A DNA stretch of 7,152 nt from PALSA-607 sp036510735. Its GTDB lineage: Bacteria; Actinomycetota; Actinomycetes; Acidothermales; Acidothermaceae. This document shows positions 1 through 6,520 of this stretch, piece after piece (within the stretch, counting starts at the first letter, position 1; every line of letters begins with the position of its first letter). Under the pieces are notes generated by a model. The model was not told the DNA's origin. It saw nothing but the letters and a program-made list of their open reading frames with translations, and made no database searches. The DNA lies in assembly GCA_036510735.1 (NCBI GenBank), contig DATCDK010000294.1, positions 1-7,152 of the forward strand, given 5' to 3'. The position numbers and the translations under genes were made by a program.

Positions 1-1
1 C

Positions 2-397
2 GGCGTCAAGGTGCACAGCCCGCTCACCCTGCTAGACACGCGCTACCGCCAATTCATGCATCCGCCTTCGTCGTGGTTTCGAATCACCACGCAACAAGGT
101 GCACTCGCCACGTTGCTTGTGGCTTTAGCGCTGGCCGTCACTGTCCCGGCACTCATCCGGGCCCGACGCAAAGCCGATCTCACCGATCTCGCACTGCTCG
201 GCACGGCGTTCATCGCCTGGGTGGTCCCCTACATCGGTGCCGGCGGGCTGAGCATCTATCGGTCGGAGGCGTGCCTCATCGTGCTCGTCCCGCTGCTGCG
301 ACGGTTACCGCCCTGGGAGATCGCCGCCCTCGCGTGCGCCGCCGCGGTGGTCGCGTACCACATGGCGCCGCTGTTCTTCTCCAACGCACTCATCTGA
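2..397 (+). CDS. PIG-V-like membrane glycosyltransferase, C-terminal part (5' end outside window)
   Basis: The frame is open from the left edge to a TGA at 395-397, so only the last 131 residues are present. They align without gaps to residues 276-406 of the complete paralogue at 547-1767, with about 94 of 131 identical by hand count. The block LSIYRSEAC and the 12 residues after it match exactly. Third codon positions differ freely, so both copies look to have been kept under protein-level selection. Two or three hydrophobic stretches (for example the LATLLVALALAVTVPAL and IAALACAAAVVAY regions) suggest the end of a multi-pass inner-membrane protein. The role is inferred through the paralogue: transfer of a sugar from a lipid-linked donor. 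The C-terminal part alone carries no catalytic motif, so the assignment rests on that similarity. A GTG at 11 is an internal valine, not a credible start. Confidence 0.75.
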   Translation, partial: GVKVHSPLTLLDTRYRQFMHPPSSWFRITTQQGALATLLVALALAVTVPALIRARRKADLTDLALLGTAFIAWVVPYIGAGGLSIYRSEACLIVLVPLLRRLPPWEIAALACAAAVVAYHMAPLFFSNALI

Positions 398-403
398 CCG
401 CGA

Positions 404-475
404 CTCCTCACGAAAGCAGATCCGCTTCTCGCAAACGCACGGTCAAGCGCGCTAAAAGCGCGCTTCTCTGAGGAG
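404..475 (+). repeat. Inverted-end pair, copy 1 (CTCCTCA ... TGAGGAG), downstream of first paralogue
   Basis: CTCCTCA at 404-410 is the exact complement of TGAGGAG at 469-475. Read inward from both sides the ends are related beyond the first seven bases: CTCCTCACGAAAGC from the left and CTCCTCAGAGAAGC from the right. Inside lies a perfect 9-bp stem (AAGCGCGCT at 445-453, AGCGCGCTT at 457-465) with a 3-nt AAA loop. The pair starts 7 nt after the stop codon. It corresponds to the stem-loop at 1802-1849 after the second paralogue. It could be a transcription terminator without a T tract or a pair of mobile-element-like ends. Confidence 0.6.
445..465 (+). terminator. Perfect 9-bp stem-loop after first paralogue
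   Basis: The arms AAGCGCGCT (445-453) and AGCGCGCTT (457-465) are perfectly complementary around AAA. The stem is GC-rich and lies 48 nt after the stop codon of the upstream gene and 82 nt before the next gene's ATG. No run of T follows, so rho-independent termination is possible but not typical. A hairpin that attenuates between two tandem genes is an alternative. Confidence 0.4.
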
Positions 476-546
476 CGGCAACTACAGCAACGTCGCAATT
501 TCGTTGCCAAGCCGAGACAATTGAGCGGAACCTGCGACCGTTCGCC

Positions 547-1767
547 ATGAGTCCCATCACTATGACGGCCACCCAACTCCGACCGCCAATTGCACCGACA
601 CTCTCACCGGGAACGAAAAGACGGCACGCGCTTGTCACATTCGCGCCGCCTTTCGTCGCGCTCCTCGCAGGCTGGTGCCTCATCGCCAGCCGCGCGCCCC
701 AGGGCTGGACGAGCATGTTCAACCCCGCGACGTTCAACCGCTGGGACGCCGGCCAGTACCTCCGCATCGCCAAACACGGCTACCGCGCCTCGACCCATTG
801 CAACATCGGGCCAGCGGTTCACTTGTGCGGCAACGTCACGTGGTTCCCCGGCTACCCGGCCCTCATCCGCCTGCTCGCCGCAACCCACATCGGATACCTC
901 GCGGCCGCCCTCGTCGTCGCCTGGAGTTGCTGGTACCTCACGCTGCTCATGGTGTGGGTGCTGAGTAGAGACCAAGACCGAAGGGGCGGGACGGCGAGGG
1001 GCGTTGCCTGTCTCGCACTCGCCGCCGTGTTCCCGGGCCAGGTCTATTTCGCCGCGCTGTTCCCGATCTCGTTAGTGACCTTCGCTGTGTTGTTGTGCAT
1101 CTGGGTCGCGACGCGCACGTCATTCGCGACCCGAGCAACCGCCGTCCGATCTGGTGTTGCTGGTGTCGTTGCTGGGCTCGCGTATCCCCTTGCGTTGGCC
1201 GCAGCACCGGCGTTGTTAGTGAGCGCACTTGTCGCGCGCGGCCGTCAGCGTCGCCGCGTCATGGTAGCGGGCGCGGCTGCCATTGTCGGCGGCTTCGGAC
1301 TCGTGCTCGCGTACGCACAGTTGAGCGTCGGCAAGTGGAACGCGTACTTCATCAGCGAACGCGAGGAGTATGGCGTCCGCACGCACAATCCGCTTTACTT
1401 CTTGACCGCCCGCTACCACGACTTGCTGCATCCGAGTTCGTCGACGATACGTACCATCACGCAACAAGGAGCGCTTGCAACCCTGCTTGTCGTCGTCGCG
1501 ATCGTCGTCACAGTTCCGGCGCTCGTACGAGCTCGACGCGCAGCGGATCTCACGGATGTCGCCTTGCTGTGTACCGCTTGCATTGCCTGGCTGATCCCGT
1601 ACGTCGGCGCCGGAGCTTTGAGCATCTACCGCTCCGAGGCGTGCCTGATCGTGCTCGTTCCGCTGCTGCGTCGGTTGCCGGTCTGGGCGATCGGCGCGCT
1701 CGCGTGTGCCGGCGCGGTCATCGCCTATGACATGGCGCCACTGTTCTTCTCTGGCACGCTCATCTAA
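547..1767 (+). CDS. PIG-V-like multi-pass membrane mannosyltransferase family protein
   Basis: This 406-residue protein has many hydrophobic segments, roughly at 28-47, 112-140, 152-190, 205-228, 238-258, 307-325, 336-356 and 362-400. The N-terminal signature NRWDAGQYLRIAKHGY (residues 64-79) followed by TWFPGYPALIRLL (98-110) matches the WD..WYL.IA..GY ... FFPLYP pattern of PIG-V-type (GPI mannosyltransferase 2-like) proteins. The aspartate after the tryptophan is the likely catalytic or donor-binding acid in such GT-C enzymes. By inference it moves a sugar from a polyprenyl-phosphate donor at the outer face of the membrane; acceptor and sugar are unknown. Two ATGs (547 and 562) compete and neither has a clear Shine-Dalgarno, so the first five residues are uncertain. 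It is the second of two tandem paralogues. No cell-envelope operon is visible beside it. Confidence 0.75.
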   Translation: MSPITMTATQLRPPIAPTLSPGTKRRHALVTFAPPFVALLAGWCLIASRAPQGWTSMFNPATFNRWDAGQYLRIAKHGYRASTHCNIGPAVHLCGNVTWFPGYPALIRLLAATHIGYLAAALVVAWSCWYLTLLMVWVLSRDQDRRGGTARGVACLALAAVFPGQVYFAALFPISLVTFAVLLCIWVATRTSFATRATAVRSGVAGVVAGLAYPLALAAAPALLVSALVARGRQRRRVMVAGAAAIVGGFGLVLAYAQLSVGKWNAYFISEREEYGVRTHNPLYFLTARYHDLLHPSSSTIRTITQQGALATLLVVVAIVVTVPALVRARRAADLTDVALLCTACIAWLIPYVGAGALSIYRSEACLIVLVPLLRRLPVWAIGALACAGAVIAYDMAPLFFSGTLI

Positions 1768-1801
1768 CCGGGGCTGACTGTCTAGCTTCGCCATCCGCGA
1801 A

Positions 1802-1849
1802 TCCTCATAAATGCAGGTTCAAGCGCCAAGAAACCTGCGTATGTGAGGA
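1802..1849 (+). repeat. 18-bp inverted repeat, copy 2 of the paired ends; possible terminator
   Basis: The left arm 1802-1819 (TCCTCATAAATGCAGGTT) pairs with 1832-1849 around a 12-nt loop. The arms have one A-A mismatch (1810/1841) and two G-U pairs (1808/1843 and 1812/1839). Read inward, the ends are ATCCTCATAAATGCAGGTT and CTCCTCACATACGCAGGTT, clearly related to both ends of copy 1 at 404-475. It lies 34 nt after the stop codon and could terminate the membrane-protein transcript. The end-like sequence also resembles terminal inverted repeats of a small mobile element; no transposase is present. Confidence 0.65.
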
Positions 1850-1916
1850 GTCACGGCGACGCCACGCGATTGCGTGCGACTGCGGCGGCCGGCCGTCAGG
1901 CCGAAACCACGCCGCA

Positions 1917-1943
1917 ACCCCATTCCCATGTCGAGAATGGGGT
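1917..1943. terminator. Perfect 9-bp stem-loop in convergent region
   Basis: ACCCCATTC (1917-1925) and GAATGGGGT (1935-1943) are perfectly complementary around a 9-nt loop. On the plus strand the stem is followed by AAATCC, and on the minus strand by TGCGGCGTGG; neither is a T tract. Its place between two convergent genes suggests a role in ending transcription from either side. Confidence 0.45.
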
Positions 1944-1956
1944 AAATCCTGGACGT

Positions 1957-1979
1957 TTGCTGCCCCCAGAGGGCAGCAA
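1957..1979 (-). terminator. Perfect 9-bp stem-loop downstream of ramB-like gene
   Basis: TTGCTGCCC (1957-1965) and GGGCAGCAA (1971-1979) pair perfectly around a 5-nt loop. It lies 31 nt beyond the stop codon of the minus-strand regulator, a usual distance for a terminator. There is no strong T tract on either side, as is common in high-GC actinobacteria. Position and stem strength are the only evidence. Confidence 0.5.
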
Positions 1980-2010
1980 GTGCGCACGATTTCATGATCG
2001 TCCGAATGCT

Positions 2011-3483
2011 CTAGGTCGCGGTTGGTGCGTGGGACTCGAGGAATGCGTACACCTCTGCGTCGTCGACGCCTGGGAAGGTGCCCGAGGGAAGTGCGCCGAG
2101 GATGTGGGTGTGCATCTTCGCGCTAGGCCATGATGCGTCGGACCATTTGCGCGACAGTGCAGCGGCCGGCCGTCGGCAGCACGCAGGGTCGGGGCACGAA
2201 GACATCGTGCGCGAGGTGGTCTCGCGGCCGCGGAACCACTTCGACGCAGCAAACGGCACGCCGAGCGTCACGGAGAACTCGCCGTCGGCTCCTTTGCCGG
2301 TGTGCGCCGAACACCAGAATGTGCCCGCCGGGGTGTCTGTGTATTGGCTGAACCCGCCGGCGTCCTCGCCGTGGTCGAAGACCTGCCGCGACGTCCAGTG
2401 CCGGCAGATGGTCTGGCCCTCGATCGCACCGGTCACGTCGGCCGGGAAGTTGACGCCGTCGTTTTCGTAACCCTTCAGCAGCGTCCCGTCGCGGCTGACC
2501 CGCAGGAAGTGAACGCGAATCCCCAGTTGCGACGTCGCAAGGTTGGTGAAGCGGTGACTGGCGCTTTCGTGCGTCACGCCGAAGACGTCGCGAAAATCCT
2601 CGACCGAGATGTCCTTCTCGCTCTTGGCCCTTTGCAGCATCGCCACGGCCGCCGTCTTCGGCATCAGGCAGCACGCCGCGAAGTAGGTGATTTCCATGCG
2701 CTGCATCAGAAAATCCGCGTAGGTCGTCGGGTTCGTGTGTCCCAGCGCGCGATGCGCGACAGCCTGCAACGCCAGCGAACGCAACCCATGACCACCCGGA
2801 ATTGACTGCGGCGGAACATAGATCCGCCGGTTCTCCAGGTCGGTAACGCTGCGGGTCGAGTGCGGCAGGTCCGCCGCGTGATGCAGCGTGAATCCCAGCC
2901 GCTGCACGATTCGCTCGACGGTTCGGTGCGTCAGCGCACCGCCGGTGTGCCCTGCGGAGAGCACGAGTTCTTCGGCTGCGGTCTCGATGTCGGGCAGGTA
3001 GTTGTCGCGGTCGCGCATCCACTGCCGCAGCGCGGTGTTCGCGCGACGCGCCTCCTCGGGCGTCGCGCTCGCTTCGCTGCTCCGTCGAGCGAGCTCGGCA
3101 TGCAACCCGACCAGCGCCTCGAGGGCTTCTCGCGGCAGCTTCTTACTTGACCGGACGGCGGGCAGCTTCAGCCCCGAATACAGCGGGCTACGTTGTGCAG
3201 CGTCGAGAGCGATCTCGAGGGCATCGCGGCGGGTCGGCGGATCGGCGGCCAGCAGATCAGCTACCTCGACGTGCAGGCTCGCAGCGATCGCATTCAGCAA
3301 CGTGAGCCGCGGCTCCCGACGTCCGTTCTCGATCAACGACAGCTGGCTCGGCGAGGTACCGGCCGATAAAGCGAGCGCATCGAGGGTGAGCCCGGCCTTC
3401 GACCGGTACGCACGGATCCGGCGTCCAACCGTCAGCACCGCGGTGCTGCTGTCGATGGCGACGGGAACGGGATTGGCAACCAT
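2011..3483 (-). CDS. ramB: RamB-like XRE regulator of acetate/glyoxylate metabolism (ScfR family)
   Basis: This 490-residue protein carries an XRE helix-turn-helix at about 19-78 (recognition part around TSPSQLSLIENGRREP). A central IrrE/ImmA-like region follows, with AHRALGH at 243-249 and an ImmA-type ME..YFAACCLMP stretch at 263-275. The C-terminal domain is of the short-chain fatty acyl regulator type, with a cysteine cluster CPDPACC at 430-436. Family members such as Corynebacterium RamB and mycobacterial Rv0465c bind the promoters of isocitrate lyase and of their own gene and respond to carbon source. The frame stays open to an ATG at 3645, but that start would run 50 bases into aceA and through the whole promoter. 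ATG 3483 starts just before the HTH and has TAACGT 7 nt upstream, so it is preferred. The HExxH zinc motif of IrrE proteases is degenerate here, so peptidase activity is unlikely. Confidence 0.85.
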   Translation of the reverse strand: MVANPVPVAIDSSTAVLTVGRRIRAYRSKAGLTLDALALSAGTSPSQLSLIENGRREPRLTLLNAIAASLHVEVADLLAADPPTRRDALEIALDAAQRSPLYSGLKLPAVRSSKKLPREALEALVGLHAELARRSSEASATPEEARRANTALRQWMRDRDNYLPDIETAAEELVLSAGHTGGALTHRTVERIVQRLGFTLHHAADLPHSTRSVTDLENRRIYVPPQSIPGGHGLRSLALQAVAHRALGHTNPTTYADFLMQRMEITYFAACCLMPKTAAVAMLQRAKSEKDISVEDFRDVFGVTHESASHRFTNLATSQLGIRVHFLRVSRDGTLLKGYENDGVNFPADVTGAIEGQTICRHWTSRQVFDHGEDAGGFSQYTDTPAGTFWCSAHTGKGADGEFSVTLGVPFAASKWFRGRETTSRTMSSCPDPACCRRPAAALSRKWSDASWPSAKMHTHILGALPSGTFPGVDDAEVYAFLESHAPTAT

Positions 3484-3505
3484 GGTCTTGACGTTAGCGA
3501 AAGAA

Positions 3506-3517
3506 CTGCCAAAGTTT
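3506..3517. promoter_or_regulatory. RamB-box-like operator candidate
   Basis: CTGCCAAAGTTT resembles the inverse complement of the published corynebacterial RamB box (recalled as AAAACTTTGCAAA or close variants) in about 9 of 12 positions, including the AAAGTTT half. It lies just upstream of the inferred ramB -10 box, where bound RamB could block its own transcription. It is also upstream of aceA. Confidence 0.45.
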
Positions 3518-3523
3518 CCATAG

Positions 3524-3535
3524 TCTTGGCCAAGA
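3524..3535. promoter_or_regulatory. Perfect 12-bp palindrome TCTTGGCCAAGA, operator candidate
   Basis: TCTTGGCCAAGA is its own reverse complement and sits 60 bases before the aceA start codon. A short perfect palindrome inside a divergent promoter is typical of a dimeric regulator site. It differs from the RamB-box-like site, so a second regulator is possible. The regulator cannot be named from sequence. Confidence 0.4.
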
Positions 3536-3585
3536 TAGGGCTCGACTTTGCGGCATGGTCTGCGTACCGGACGATTTTTGCCGAC

Positions 3586-3590
3586 GGAGG
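3586..3590 (+). promoter_or_regulatory. Shine-Dalgarno GGAGG of aceA
   Basis: GGAGG ends 5 nt before the ATG at 3596. It selects this start over the in-frame ATG at 3548, which would add 16 residues lying in the promoter and has no ribosome-binding site. Confidence 0.8.
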
Positions 3591-3595
3591 CCACG

Positions 3596-4897
3596 ATGAC
3601 CGCAACGCCAGAGCCGCCAACCACAGTCCTGCCGGACGCCGACAAGCTGCGTCGCCGTTGGGCGACCGAGCCGAGGTGGGCCGGTATCGAGCGGACCTAT
3701 GACGCCGACGATGTGGTCACCCTGCGCGGCCGGGTCGTCGAGGAATACACGCTGGCCCGCCTCGGCGCCGAGCGGCTGTGGCAGCTACTCAAGACCGACG
3801 ACTACGTCAGTGCGCTCGGTGCGCTCACCGGCAACCAGGCGGTGCAGATGGTGAAGGCCGGTCTGAAGGCCATCTACCTGTCCGGCTGGCAGGTTGCGGC
3901 CGACGCGAACCTGGCGGGGCAGACCTACCCCGACCAGTCGCTGTACCCAGTCAACTCGGTGCCCGCCGTCGTCCGCCGTATCAACAACGCGCTGCTCCGG
4001 GCCGACCAGATCTCCTGGACCGAAGACAACACTGCGCCCGATCCGCATTTCCTGGCGCCCATCGTCGCCGACGCAGAGGCCGGCTTCGGCGGCCCTTTGA
4101 ACGCGTTCGAGCTGATGCGGGCAATGATCGCGGCCGGCGCTGCGGGCGTGCATTGGGAAGACCAGTTGGCCAGTGAGAAGAAGTGCGGGCATATGGGCGG
4201 CAAGGTGCTCGTGCCGACCTCGCAGCACATTCGCACGTTGAACGCGGCACGGTTGGCGGCCGACATCTGCGACGTCCCGAGCCTGATCATCGCCCGCACC
4301 GACTCGCTCGCAGCGAACCTCGTCACCTCCGACGTCGACGAGCGCGATGCGCGGTTTGCGACGGGCGAGCGGACGCCGGAGGGGTTCTACCGGATCACAC
4401 CTGGACCTGAAGCGGCGATCGCGCGCAGCCTCGCGTACGCGCCGTATTGCGACCTGCTGTGGGTCGAGACGGCGACACCCGATCTCGCCTTCGCTCGCGA
4501 GTTCGCTGACGCACTCCACCGCGAGTTTCCCGACAAGATGCTCGCCTACAACTGCTCGCCGTCGTTCAACTGGAAAGCCACGTTGGATGACGACGCCATT
4601 GCGTCGTTCCAGAAGGAACTCGGTGCGATGGGATACGCATTCCAGTTCATCACGCTCGCCGGGTTCCACTCGCTCAATCATTCGATGTTCGAGCTGGCGT
4701 CTGGCTATGCACGCACTGGCATGAGCGCCTACGTGCGACTGCAGCAAGCCGAATTCGCCGCCGCGACCCACGGCTACACCGCCGTCAAGCACCAGGCCGA
4801 AGTCGGTACCGGTTACTTCGACTTGGTCAGCACCGCACTCAACCCAACATCTGACACGTTGGCCCTCACCGGCTCAACGGAAAGCGAGCAGTTCTAA
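3596..4897 (+). CDS. aceA: Isocitrate lyase
   Basis: Splits isocitrate into glyoxylate and succinate in the cytoplasm, the first step of the glyoxylate bypass. It has 433 residues, close to the 428 of mycobacterial Icl1. The family signature KKCGHM is at 195-200 with the catalytic cysteine at 197. WEDQ (187-190), the metal/substrate loop region around ADAEAGFGG (158-166), IARTD (232-236) and NCSPSFNWK (319-327) are all intact. The C-terminal LTGSTE stretch also matches the mycobacterial form. The start is set by GGAGG 5 nt upstream. The stop codon TAA shares its last A with the ATG of aceB, so the two are translated from one message. The divergent RamB-like gene is the expected regulator. Confidence 0.97.
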   Translation: MTATPEPPTTVLPDADKLRRRWATEPRWAGIERTYDADDVVTLRGRVVEEYTLARLGAERLWQLLKTDDYVSALGALTGNQAVQMVKAGLKAIYLSGWQVAADANLAGQTYPDQSLYPVNSVPAVVRRINNALLRADQISWTEDNTAPDPHFLAPIVADAEAGFGGPLNAFELMRAMIAAGAAGVHWEDQLASEKKCGHMGGKVLVPTSQHIRTLNAARLAADICDVPSLIIARTDSLAANLVTSDVDERDARFATGERTPEGFYRITPGPEAAIARSLAYAPYCDLLWVETATPDLAFAREFADALHREFPDKMLAYNCSPSFNWKATLDDDAIASFQKELGAMGYAFQFITLAGFHSLNHSMFELASGYARTGMSAYVRLQQAEFAAATHGYTAVKHQAEVGTGYFDLVSTALNPTSDTLALTGSTESEQF

Positions 4898-6513
4898 TGA
4901 CGCACGCCGCGACGTTCGACCGTTCGGACTTCGAGGAGATAGCGGACGGCGTTGAGCTGGCGATCGTTGCGATGCCACCCGCCGTCCGCGATGAAATCTT
5001 GACCCTTGATGCCCTGGAGTTCGTCGCCGATCTGCAACGGGAGTTCGGGGCGCGGCGGTTGGAGCTCCTGGACGGTCGGATCGTGCGACAAGATGCCATC
5101 ACCGCCGGCGGCACCCTGGACTTCCTACCGGAGACCGCGCAGATCCGCGCGGCATCATGGCAGGTCGCGCCGCCGGCACCGGGGTTGATAGACCGACGGG
5201 TGGAGATTACGGGTCCGACGGACGCGAAGATGACTATCAACGCACTGAACTCGGGTGCGAAGGTATGGCTGGCCGACTTCGAAGACGCCAACACCCCGCT
5301 GTGGGAGAACATGGTTGGCGGCCATCTCAACTTGCGAGCTGCCATTGACGGCACGTTGCAGTTCACGTCCCCCGAAGGAAAGCACTACACACTGACTTCG
5401 CCATCGACGTTACCGACGATCGTCGTGCGCCCGCGCGGCTGGCACCTCACCGAGAAGCATGTCCTAGTCGACGGCCAACCTATGTCGGGTAGCCTATTCG
5501 ACTTCGGCATGTACCTATTCCATTGCGGCCAACGGCAGATCGATGCCGGGAACGGTCCGTACTTCTACCTGCCGAAGTTGGAAAGTCATTTCGAGGCGCG
5601 GCTGTGGAACGACGTGTTCGTGTACGCGCAGGCGGCGCTCGGCATTCCGCGCGGCACAATCCGCGCGACCGTACTGATCGAGACCATCTGGGCCGCGTTC
5701 GAGATGGACGAGATCTTGTATGAGTTGCGCGAGCATTCCTCAGGACTCAACGCCGGCCGCTGGGACTATCTGTTTTCGTTGATGAAGGTGTTCCGAGCCC
5801 GGGGTTCGGACTTTCTGCTGCCCGACCGCAACGCAGTGACGATGACTGCACCCATGATGCGCGCCTACACCGACCTGCTGGTTGCGACGTGTCATCGGCG
5901 CGGCGCGCACGCGATCGGCGGCATGGCGGCGTTCATCCCGAATCGGCGTGACGCAGAGCTCAACTCTGTCGCGATGGCGAAGGTGCGTGCCGACAAGGAA
6001 CGCGAGGCGGGCGACGGCTTCGACGGCTCGTGGGTCGCGCATCCCGATCTGGTCCCAGTATGCGATGACGTGTTCGCCGCGGTGTTGGGCGAGAACCCCG
6101 ACCAGCGAGATCAACTGCGAGGCGATGTGCGCGCGAGCGCCGCGCAGATTCTCAACGCGCACGCTACTCCCGGGGCAATGACCGAAGAGGGGCTTCGCAA
6201 CAACATCAGCGTCGCGGTGCAGTACCTGTCGTCGTGGCTACGCGGCGGCGGTGCGGTCGCGATCAACAACATGATGGAAGACGCCGCAACCGCCGAGATC
6301 TGCCGCACACAGGTCTGGCAGTGGCTGAACAACGACGTCATGCTCAGCAACGGCCGGCCGGTCACTCGCCGCGTCGTGTCGTCGATGCTGAACGAGGAGC
6401 TCCGGACGCTCGGCGGTGACTATGCAGCCGGCCGTGACCTGTTCGAGGAAGTTACCCTCACCGACGAGTTCGTCGACTTCCTGACCCTGCCGGCCTACGA
6501 GCGAATGCACTGA
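4897..6513 (+). CDS. aceB: Malate synthase A
   Basis: Condenses glyoxylate with acetyl-CoA to give malate, the second step of the glyoxylate bypass. At 538 residues it is of the A type (E. coli AceB is about 533), not the roughly 730-residue G type found in mycobacteria. Seen in the sequence are LADFEDANTP (125-134), VVRPRGWHL (176-184) with a candidate catalytic arginine, and LIETIWAAFEMDEI (260-273) with acidic residues expected to bind magnesium. The family signature REHSSGLNAGRWDYLF spans 278-293. MMEDAATAEI (459-468) contains D462, the expected catalytic base. The ATG overlaps the aceA stop by one base (TAATG), which implies translational coupling. No strong Shine-Dalgarno is visible. 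The 1:1 pairing matches the need to remove toxic glyoxylate as fast as it forms. Confidence 0.96.
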   Translation: MTHAATFDRSDFEEIADGVELAIVAMPPAVRDEILTLDALEFVADLQREFGARRLELLDGRIVRQDAITAGGTLDFLPETAQIRAASWQVAPPAPGLIDRRVEITGPTDAKMTINALNSGAKVWLADFEDANTPLWENMVGGHLNLRAAIDGTLQFTSPEGKHYTLTSPSTLPTIVVRPRGWHLTEKHVLVDGQPMSGSLFDFGMYLFHCGQRQIDAGNGPYFYLPKLESHFEARLWNDVFVYAQAALGIPRGTIRATVLIETIWAAFEMDEILYELREHSSGLNAGRWDYLFSLMKVFRARGSDFLLPDRNAVTMTAPMMRAYTDLLVATCHRRGAHAIGGMAAFIPNRRDAELNSVAMAKVRADKEREAGDGFDGSWVAHPDLVPVCDDVFAAVLGENPDQRDQLRGDVRASAAQILNAHATPGAMTEEGLRNNISVAVQYLSSWLRGGGAVAINNMMEDAATAEICRTQVWQWLNNDVMLSNGRPVTRRVVSSMLNEELRTLGGDYAAGRDLFEEVTLTDEFVDFLTLPAYERMH

Positions 6514-6520
6514 AGCTGCC

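Larger units (their letters stand above)
1768..2010. other. Convergent intergenic region with three stem-loops, no gene
   Basis: This 243-bp gap separates the 3' ends of the membrane-protein gene (plus strand) and the RamB-like gene (minus strand). No credible coding frame is seen. It contains the imperfect 18-bp stem at 1802-1849 and perfect 9-bp stems at 1917-1943 and 1957-1979. The first 85 or so bases are related to the flank after the first paralogue. They share CATCTRACCG at the stop codon, then CGAnTCCTCA, and TGAGGAG followed a little later by CGGCRAC. Position 1771-1797 is a 27-nt stretch absent from the first copy. Confidence 0.7.
3484..3595. promoter_or_regulatory. Divergent ramB-aceA promoter and operator region
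   Basis: These 112 bases separate the two divergent starts. Visible are: TAACGT on the minus strand (plus 3491-3496), a TANNNT -10 box 7 nt before the ramB ATG; AAAGTTT at 3511-3517 inside CTGCCAAAGTTT; and a palindrome at 3524-3535. GCCAARRT occurs at 3509 and 3529, close to two helical turns apart. No confident -10/-35 pair for aceA could be chosen: TTGACG (3488-3493) and TAGTCT (3521-3526) are candidates but are not spaced correctly with each other. Confidence 0.6.

Noticed and set aside
470..475. GAGGAG (and again 1845-1850) as ribosome-binding sites
   Set aside because: No start codon within a usable distance; both form the right end of the inverted pairs.
487..507. GCAACG/CGTTGC 6-bp inverted repeat upstream of the second paralogue
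   Set aside because: Short and with a 9-base loop; not distinguishable from chance without conservation data.
1216..1794. 192-codon minus-strand frame opposite the PIG-V-like gene
   Set aside because: Charged, low-complexity shadow of a membrane-protein gene; no recognisable features.
1843..2133. Small plus-strand frame crossing the convergent region
   Set aside because: It starts inside a hairpin and runs into the opposite strand of the regulator; no ribosome-binding site and no familiar sequence.
1870..2175. Shared GGCCGGCCGTC near 1888 and 2164
   Set aside because: Short GC-rich match, one copy inside coding sequence; likely chance at this base composition.
2123..3022. 299-codon minus-strand frame within the RamB-like gene
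   Set aside because: Arginine-rich out-of-frame shadow of the regulator.
3548..3595. 16-residue N-terminal extension of isocitrate lyase from ATG 3548
   Set aside because: GGAGG is placed 5 nt before ATG 3596, and the length from there fits the family.
3484..3645. 54-residue N-terminal extension of the RamB-like protein from ATG 3645
   Set aside because: It would cover the whole divergent promoter and the first codons of aceA, has no domain, and the ATG at 3483 lies just ahead of the HTH with a good -10 box.
3785..4792. 335-codon minus-strand open frame opposite aceA
   Set aside because: High-GC shadow of a clearly recognised gene; the translation shows no domain or plausible composition.
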